Shown here piece by piece: positions 1-5,481 of a stretch of DNA of 5,481 nucleotides. The notes under the pieces are model-generated. The model did not search any database. It was not told the origin of the DNA and saw only the letters and a program-made list of their open reading frames with translations. The DNA lies in NCBI GenBank assembly GCA_964481035.1, contig CAYZSE010000166.1, forward strand, positions 1-5,481, in the 5' to 3' direction. Position 1 is the stretch's first letter; every line of letters begins with the position of its first letter. Source of the DNA: JAAAPF01 sp964481035 (GTDB taxonomy: Bacteria > Pseudomonadota > Alphaproteobacteria > Geminicoccales > Geminicoccaceae). Position numbers and translations under genes: made by a program.

Positions 1-369
1 TTCTCGACGCTGATTCTCCTCACCGCGATGCAATCGCTCGACAGCGAGCAACTGGAGGCGGCAGAGATGGATGGGGCGGGACCCTTCTCAAAGTTCGTCT
101 TCATCGTCCTGCCGCACCTGTCGCGCGCGATCACCGTGGTGATCTTGATCCAGACGATCTTCCTGTTGTCGGTGTTCGCCGAGATCCTGGTCACCACCGG
201 CGGCGGTCCGGGGAACGCGTCGACCAACCTGACCTTTCTCATCTACGTGCAGAGCCTCTTGCAGTTCGACGTGGGTCTGGGCTCGGCGGGGGGCGTCATC
301 GCGATCGTCCTCGCCAACATCGTGGCGATCTTCTTGATGCGGATGATCGGCAAGAGCCTGGACCTCTGA
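1..369 (+). CDS. smoF: Polyol (sorbitol/mannitol) ABC transporter permease, SmoF-like, 3' part only
   Basis: This is the C-terminal part (122 residues) of an inner-membrane ABC permease; the start lies before the window. It would form half of the transmembrane channel that imports hexitols, paired with the permease encoded next. The MalF-type EAA loop is clear at visible residues 19-38 (EAAEMDGAGP, ending in LP), with the invariant Gly at residue 25; this loop docks onto the ATPase. Hydrophobic segments follow at about residues 43-65 and 96-116. The region between them (TTGGGPGNAS, 65-74) is typical of first permeases in sugar/polyol importers. The frame is open from base 1 and ends with TGA at 367-369. 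Family members are usually about 290 residues, so roughly 40% is visible. The identity as SmoF/MtlF rests on resemblance to the Rhodobacter protein and on gene order. Another carbohydrate permease is possible in isolation, but the neighbours make that unlikely. Confidence 0.9.
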   Translation, partial: FSTLILLTAMQSLDSEQLEAAEMDGAGPFSKFVFIVLPHLSRAITVVILIQTIFLLSVFAEILVTTGGGPGNASTNLTFLIYVQSLLQFDVGLGSAGGVIAIVLANIVAIFLMRMIGKSLDL

Positions 370-370
370 G

Positions 371-457
371 ATGAGCAGCACACGCCGTTCCGTCCTTGCG
401 CCGCCGCCACAGGTCGGCATGCCGGCGCACCCGGCGACCGCGCCCGGAGACCGTTGA
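371..457 (+). CDS. Possible 28-residue ORF between the two permease genes
   Basis: An ATG at 371 opens a 28-codon frame that starts one base after the smoF stop (TGAGATG) and ends with TGA at 455-457, one base before the smoG ATG (TGACATG). It begins MSSTRRSVLAPPPQVG and is rich in Pro, Ala and Arg, with no membrane segment and no motif I recognise. By count, 21 of 27 codons after the ATG end in G or C, which a GC-rich genome would also give in non-coding sequence. No good ribosome binding site precedes it, so translation would depend on reinitiation after smoF. Its last codons contain the smoG ribosome binding site. It could be a real small protein, a coupling leader whose translation matters more than its product, or chance. 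Confidence 0.25.
   Translation: MSSTRRSVLAPPPQVGMPAHPATAPGDR
446..450 (+). promoter_or_regulatory. Ribosome binding site fixing the smoG start
   Basis: GGAGA lies 8 bases before the ATG at 459. This supports that ATG over the in-frame upstream TTG at 396, which would add 21 Arg-rich residues before the expected N-terminus. Confidence 0.7.
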
Positions 458-458
458 C

Positions 459-1292
<834 letters not shown>

Positions 1293-1299
1293 AGCGGCC

Positions 1300-2297
<998 letters not shown>

Positions 2298-2298
<1 letters not shown>

Positions 2299-3071
2299 TG
2301 CGCCGCCTCGAGGGCAAGGTCGCGATGATCACGGGCGCCGCGCGCGGCATCGGCCGGGCGTTCGCCCAGGCCTATGCCCGCGAGGGTGCCAAGGTCGCGC
2401 TCTGCGACATCGATCTCGCCCGCGCCCAGGCCTCGGCGGGCGAAATCGGCGCGGGCGCCTTCGCGGTCGAGATGGACGTGACCGACCAGACCTCGATCGA
2501 CGGGGCCGTCGCGGCGGTGCTGGCCGAGGGCGGCGGGCTCGACATCCTGGTCAACAACGCCGCCGTGTTCGACGCCGCCCCGATCGTCGAGATCACCCGG
2601 CAGAGCTACGACCGCCTGTTCACGACCAACGTCGCCGGCACGCTGTTCACCCTGCAGGCGGCGGCCAAGGTGATGATCGCCGAGGGCCGGGGCGGCAAGA
2701 TCATCAACATGGCGAGCCAGGCAGGGCGGCGCGGCGAGGCGCTCGTCGCCGTCTACTGCGCCACCAAGGCCGCCGTCATCAGCCTGACGCAGTCGGCCGG
2801 GCTCGATCTCATCAGACACCGCATCAACGTCAACGCCATCGCCCCCGGTGTCGTCGACGGCGAGCACTGGGACGGCGTCGACGCCCTCTTCGCGAAGTGG
2901 GAGGGGCGTCCCCCGGGCGAGAAGAAGAAGCTCGTCGGCGCCAGCGTTCCCTATGGCCGGATGGGGACGGCCGAAGACCTCGTCGGCATGGCGATCTTCC
3001 TCGCCGGGCCCGAGAGCGACTACGTCGTGGCGCAGACCTACAACGTCGACGGCGGCAATTGGATGAGCTGA
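2298..3071 (+). CDS. smoS: Sorbitol (L-iditol/galactitol) 2-dehydrogenase, SDR family, SmoS-like
   Basis: This is a classical short-chain dehydrogenase of 257 residues, probably a soluble NAD-dependent enzyme oxidising D-sorbitol to D-fructose; the Rhodobacter enzyme also oxidises galactitol to tagatose. The NAD-binding motif TGAARGIG is at 12-19. Asp37 follows the second strand (CDID), which favours NAD over NADP. NNAA is at 86-89, and the catalytic tetrad is visible as Asn111, Ser140, Tyr153 and Lys157 (YCATK). Segments ASQAGRRGEALV, IAPGVVDGEHWDGVD and the C-terminus TYNVDGGNWMS closely resemble the Rhodobacter sorbitol dehydrogenase, which makes this more specific than a generic SDR call. 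The chosen ATG overlaps the smoK stop by one base (TGATG) and has GGGAGGG 7 bases upstream. The stop in turn overlaps the mtlK ATG. The ketose product would enter the same fructose pathway as the MtlK product. Exact substrate preference remains inferred. Confidence 0.94.
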
Positions 3072-4561
3072 TGACCAAGCTGGCGCTCGCCACCCTCGAC
3101 GATCTCCCGCCCGCCGTGGCGGTGCCGCGCTACGCGCGCGGCCGGCTCGGCCCGGGTATCCTGCATATCGGCGTCGGCAACTTCCACCGTGCGCACCAGG
3201 CGATCTATCTCGACGACCTGTTCAACGCAGGCACGGATCACGACTGGGCGCTCGTCGGCGCGGGCGTGCGGCCCGGCGATGCCGTGATGCGCGAGAAGCT
3301 GAAGGCACAGGACTGGCTCACCACCGTGGTCGAGCTCGAGCCCGGCGCCAACACCGCGCGCGTCACGGGTGCCATGATCGACTTCGTCGAGGTCGCCACC
3401 GGCAACGCGCCGCTGGTCGCCGCGATGACCGACCCGCGCATACGCATCGTCTCGCTGACCGTGACCGAGGGGGGCTACTTCCTCGACGCCGCGACGCGCT
3501 TCGATCCGACCCATCCCGAGATCCGCGCCGATGCTTCGACCCCGGAGCGGCCCGCCACCGTCTTCGGCGCCATCGGCCTCGCCCTCTCGCGACGGCGCGA
3601 GGCCGGCACGCCGCCCTTCACCGTCATGTCCTGCGACAACATCCCGGGCAACGGCCACGTCACGCGGAGCGCGGTCGTGGGCCTCGCCCGGCTCGTCGAT
3701 CCGGCCCTGGCCGGCTGGATCGAGGCCGAGGTGGCGTTTCCCAACTCGATGGTCGACCGCATCACGCCGGCCACCACCGACGCTCAGCGGCAGGCCCTCG
3801 CGGCGCGCTTCGGGATCGAGGACGCCTGGCCCGTCTTCTGCGAGCCCTTCCGCCAGTGGGTCATGGAGGATCGCTTCCCGCAGGGCCGGCCGCAGCTCGA
3901 GCAAGCGGGCGTCACCTTCACCGACGACGTCGCCGCGTTCGAGCTGATGAAGCTGCGCATCCTCAACGGCGGCCATGCCGCGATCGCCTATCCCGCGGCG
4001 CTTCTCGACCTCACCTACGCCCACGAGGCGATGACGCACCCGCTGGTCAGCGGTTTCCTCGCCAAGCTGGAACGCGAGGAGATCGTCGAGGTCGTTCCGC
4101 CGGTGCCGGGCGTCGATCTGCTGGGCTATGTGGCGCAGATCGAACGGCGCTTTGCCAATCCCGATGTCGGCGACACCATCGCCCGTCTCTGCCTCGACGG
4201 CTCCAACCGCCAGCCCAAGTTCGTCCTGCCCTCGACCCGCGACCGCGTGGCGCGGGGGCTGCCGGTGACGGGCCTCGCGCTCGAGAGCGCCTTGTGGGCG
4301 CGCTACCTCCATGGCGAGAGCGACACGGGCCGGCCCATCGCCATCGACGACGCCGATGCGGTACGCCTGCAGGCGGCGGCGGCCGAGGCATGGGCCACCC
4401 CCACGGCCTTTCTCGAGCTCGACAGCGTCTTCGCCGATCTCGCCCGCAACGCTTCGTTCCGGGAAACCTTTGCGGACGCCCTCGCCGCACTCTGGCGCGA
4501 CGGCGTCGCCGCGACGCTCGCGCGCTATCTCGCGCTCGCGCCGGGGGCGCGTCTCACCTGA
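3071..4561 (+). CDS. mtlK: Mannitol 2-dehydrogenase (long-chain polyol dehydrogenase), MtlK-like
   Basis: This 496-residue soluble enzyme is predicted to oxidise D-mannitol to D-fructose with NAD. It belongs to the polyol-specific long-chain dehydrogenase family, usually about 475-495 residues. The N-terminal nucleotide-binding motif is GVGNFHRAH at 34-42. The family signature SCDNIPGNG is at 187-195. Active-site residues known from the Pseudomonas fluorescens enzyme appear here with a constant offset of one: Asn190, Asp229, Lys294, Asn299, His302 and Arg372, the Lys/Asn/His group lying in KLRILNGGH. The ATG overlaps the smoS stop (TGATG). Upstream there is only a weak, close GGATGAG at 3061-3067, so translation is probably coupled to smoS. 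The same frame stays open upstream through smoS, but that part reads as Arg-rich nonsense and is not an N-terminal fusion. Related enzymes also act on D-arabinitol or on fructuronate/tagaturonate; the smoS neighbour favours mannitol. Confidence 0.94.
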   Translation: MTKLALATLDDLPPAVAVPRYARGRLGPGILHIGVGNFHRAHQAIYLDDLFNAGTDHDWALVGAGVRPGDAVMREKLKAQDWLTTVVELEPGANTARVTGAMIDFVEVATGNAPLVAAMTDPRIRIVSLTVTEGGYFLDAATRFDPTHPEIRADASTPERPATVFGAIGLALSRRREAGTPPFTVMSCDNIPGNGHVTRSAVVGLARLVDPALAGWIEAEVAFPNSMVDRITPATTDAQRQALAARFGIEDAWPVFCEPFRQWVMEDRFPQGRPQLEQAGVTFTDDVAAFELMKLRILNGGHAAIAYPAALLDLTYAHEAMTHPLVSGFLAKLEREEIVEVVPPVPGVDLLGYVAQIERRFANPDVGDTIARLCLDGSNRQPKFVLPSTRDRVARGLPVTGLALESALWARYLHGESDTGRPIAIDDADAVRLQAAAAEAWATPTAFLELDSVFADLARNASFRETFADALAALWRDGVAATLARYLALAPGARLT

Positions 4562-4660
4562 GGGCGGCGCTCGGCATGGGGCGGTCGGTCCGGTCTTCGG
4601 CGCGGCCGGGCCCCGTGCTATCCCGAAGCACCGATCGAGGCACCGAGGAGGTCTCAGCCG
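4562..4660 (+). other. 99-bp gap between mtlK and the TRAP gene, with imperfect GC-rich hairpin
   Basis: GGTCCGG at 4587-4593 can pair with CCGGGCC at 4606-4612 (seven pairs, one G-U, 12-base loop). An outer GGGGC at 4578-4582 could pair with GCCCC at 4610-4614 as an alternative fold. No T-rich run follows, so this is not a standard intrinsic terminator. The gap also holds three near-tandem CGGTC units (4582-4595) and a GCACCGA direct repeat (4628-4634 and 4640-4646). No convincing promoter was found. A gap here, after tightly packed upstream genes, marks a likely boundary between transcription units or an RNA-processing site. The hairpin may be chance in such GC-rich DNA. Confidence 0.3.
4645..4652 (+). 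promoter_or_regulatory. Strong ribosome binding site of the TRAP binding-protein gene
   Basis: GAGGAGGT contains a perfect AGGAGGT core and lies 8 bases before the ATG at 4661. It is the strongest ribosome binding site in the window and fixes this start, as expected for an abundant periplasmic binding protein. Confidence 0.8.
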
Positions 4661-5481
4661 ATGCATCGTCGCCATCTGCTCGCCGCCGGCTCGACCGCCG
4701 CTCTCGCCGCTTCCTCCGCGGCGCCGCCGGCTCGAGCCCAGGCCGATTTCGCCTGGAACATGACGATGCCCTGGCCGAAGGCGACCCCCGGCCTCGGCCT
4801 CAACGCCCAGCGCTTCGCCGCGATGGTCGAGGACATGTCCGGCGGCCGGATCGCCATCACGGTCTACGGCGCGGGCGAGCTGGTGCCGCCCTTCGAGGTG
4901 CTGGACGCCGTGCAGCAGGGCACCGCCGACCTCGCCCACGGCACGCCCTACTACTGGGCCGGCAAGGCGCCGGCGCTCCAGTACTTCACGACGACGCCCT
5001 TCGGGCTCACCTCGGACGAACTCGCCGGCTGGCTGTACCAGGGCGGCGGGATGGCGCTGTGGCGCCGCGTCTACGCCGGCTTCGGTGTCGTCCCCTTCTA
5101 CGCCGGCAACTCCAGGAACCAGGCGGGCGGCTGGTTCAACCAGGAGATCAATGGTCTCGCCGACCTGGAGGGCCTCAAGATGCGCATCGCCGGCCTCGGC
5201 GGCGAGGTGCTGCGCCGGCTCGGCGTCAACACCGTCCTGATCGCGCCGGGCGACATCCAGCCCGCGCTGATGGCCGGCACGGTGGATGCGGCCGAGTGGG
5301 TCGGCCCCTGGAACGATCGCGCCTTCGGCCTCTACGAGGCGGCGCGCTACTACTACGTGCCGGCCTTCCACGAGCCCGGCGCCGGCCTCGAGATCATCGT
5401 CAACCGCGAGAGCTACGCGGCCCTGCCGGGCGACCTCCAGCGCATCGTCGAGGTGGCCGCCTCCGCCATCGCGATGGAGAC
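4661..5481 (+). CDS. TRAP transporter periplasmic substrate-binding protein (DctP/TakP-like), truncated by window end
   Basis: The first 273 codons are visible and the frame is still open at the window end; members usually run about 360 residues. The N-terminus carries an export signal: a twin-arginine-like HRRHLLAAG at 2-10, an Ala-rich stretch, and a probable cleavage site after ARA (24-26). The mature part shows DctP-family features: GELVPPFEVLDAVQQGTAD (72-90), AGN at 148-150, GGWFNQEI (156-163), LKMRI at 172-176 with Arg175 as the likely carboxylate-binding arginine, and GDIQPAL then GTVDAAEWVGP (206-216). These segments resemble TakP, the 2-oxoacid-binding protein of Rhodobacter, more than the C4-dicarboxylate DctP. 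It would deliver a small carboxylate to DctQ/DctM membrane partners, not seen here and expected downstream. It follows mtlK after 99 bp. The ligand is inferred; a pyruvate, lactate or other 2-oxoacid or hydroxyacid role is most likely. Confidence 0.9.
   Translation, partial: MHRRHLLAAGSTAALAASSAAPPARAQADFAWNMTMPWPKATPGLGLNAQRFAAMVEDMSGGRIAITVYGAGELVPPFEVLDAVQQGTADLAHGTPYYWAGKAPALQYFTTTPFGLTSDELAGWLYQGGGMALWRRVYAGFGVVPFYAGNSRNQAGGWFNQEINGLADLEGLKMRIAGLGGEVLRRLGVNTVLIAPGDIQPALMAGTVDAAEWVGPWNDRAFGLYEAARYYYVPAFHEPGAGLEIIVNRESYAALPGDLQRIVEVAASAIAME

Noticed and set aside
396..458. Upstream TTG start adding 21 residues to SmoG
   Set aside because: The added part is Arg-rich and unlike SmoG N-termini, whereas the ATG at 459 has a well-spaced GGAGA and gives the expected 276 residues.
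4587..4620. Intrinsic terminator after mtlK
   Set aside because: A GC stem is possible but no T-rich tract follows it.
4593..4622. Possible promoter for the TRAP gene (GTCTTC ... GCTATC)
   Set aside because: Both boxes match consensus poorly and no supporting context was seen; it does not rise above what chance gives.
3038..5371. 777-codon open frame on the minus strand opposite mtlK and the TRAP gene
   Set aside because: Its product is Arg/Gly/Asp/Glu-rich with no recognisable domain, and it lies opposite two well-supported genes. Long antisense frames are expected in GC-rich DNA because stop codons are rare there.

Overview
The window is GC-rich, with G or C at most third codon positions, and every recognisable gene lies on the + strand. 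Gene content and order match the alphaproteobacterial sorbitol/mannitol operon known from Rhodobacter sphaeroides (smoE-smoF-smoG-smoK-smoS-mtlK). The close protein-level resemblance, recalled from memory and not aligned, points to an alphaproteobacterium. The genus cannot be fixed from this sequence.

Layout: (1) 1-369, the 3' end of the first inner-membrane permease (smoF-like). (2) 371-457, a possible 28-codon ORF fitted exactly between the two permease genes. (3) 459-1289, the second permease (smoG-like). (4) 1300-2298, the ABC ATPase (smoK-like). (5) 2298-3071, an SDR-family sorbitol/polyol dehydrogenase (smoS-like). (6) 3071-4561, a long-chain mannitol 2-dehydrogenase (mtlK-like). (7) 4562-4660, a 99-bp gap with a GC-rich imperfect hairpin. 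(8) 4661 to the window end, a truncated periplasmic TRAP-transporter binding protein of the DctP/TakP type with a strong ribosome binding site and an export signal.

Genes 1-6 form one catabolic unit. The two permeases and the ATPase, with a periplasmic binding protein expected upstream of the window, import hexitols. SmoS oxidises sorbitol, and probably galactitol, to ketoses. MtlK oxidises D-mannitol to D-fructose. The junctions are tight: 89 bp, 10 bp, then two successive 1-base TGATG overlaps, which suggests one transcript and translational coupling. The TRAP gene after the 99-bp gap belongs to a different transporter class. It may start a separate transcription unit or be a read-through addition; its substrate is probably a small carboxylate such as a 2-oxoacid.

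No RNA gene, mobile element, CRISPR array or convincing transfer signature was seen. This is mainly a well-known metabolic operon. The points worth a second look are the small ORF between the permeases, and the TRAP binding protein where Rhodobacter carries the fructokinase gene mtlZ.
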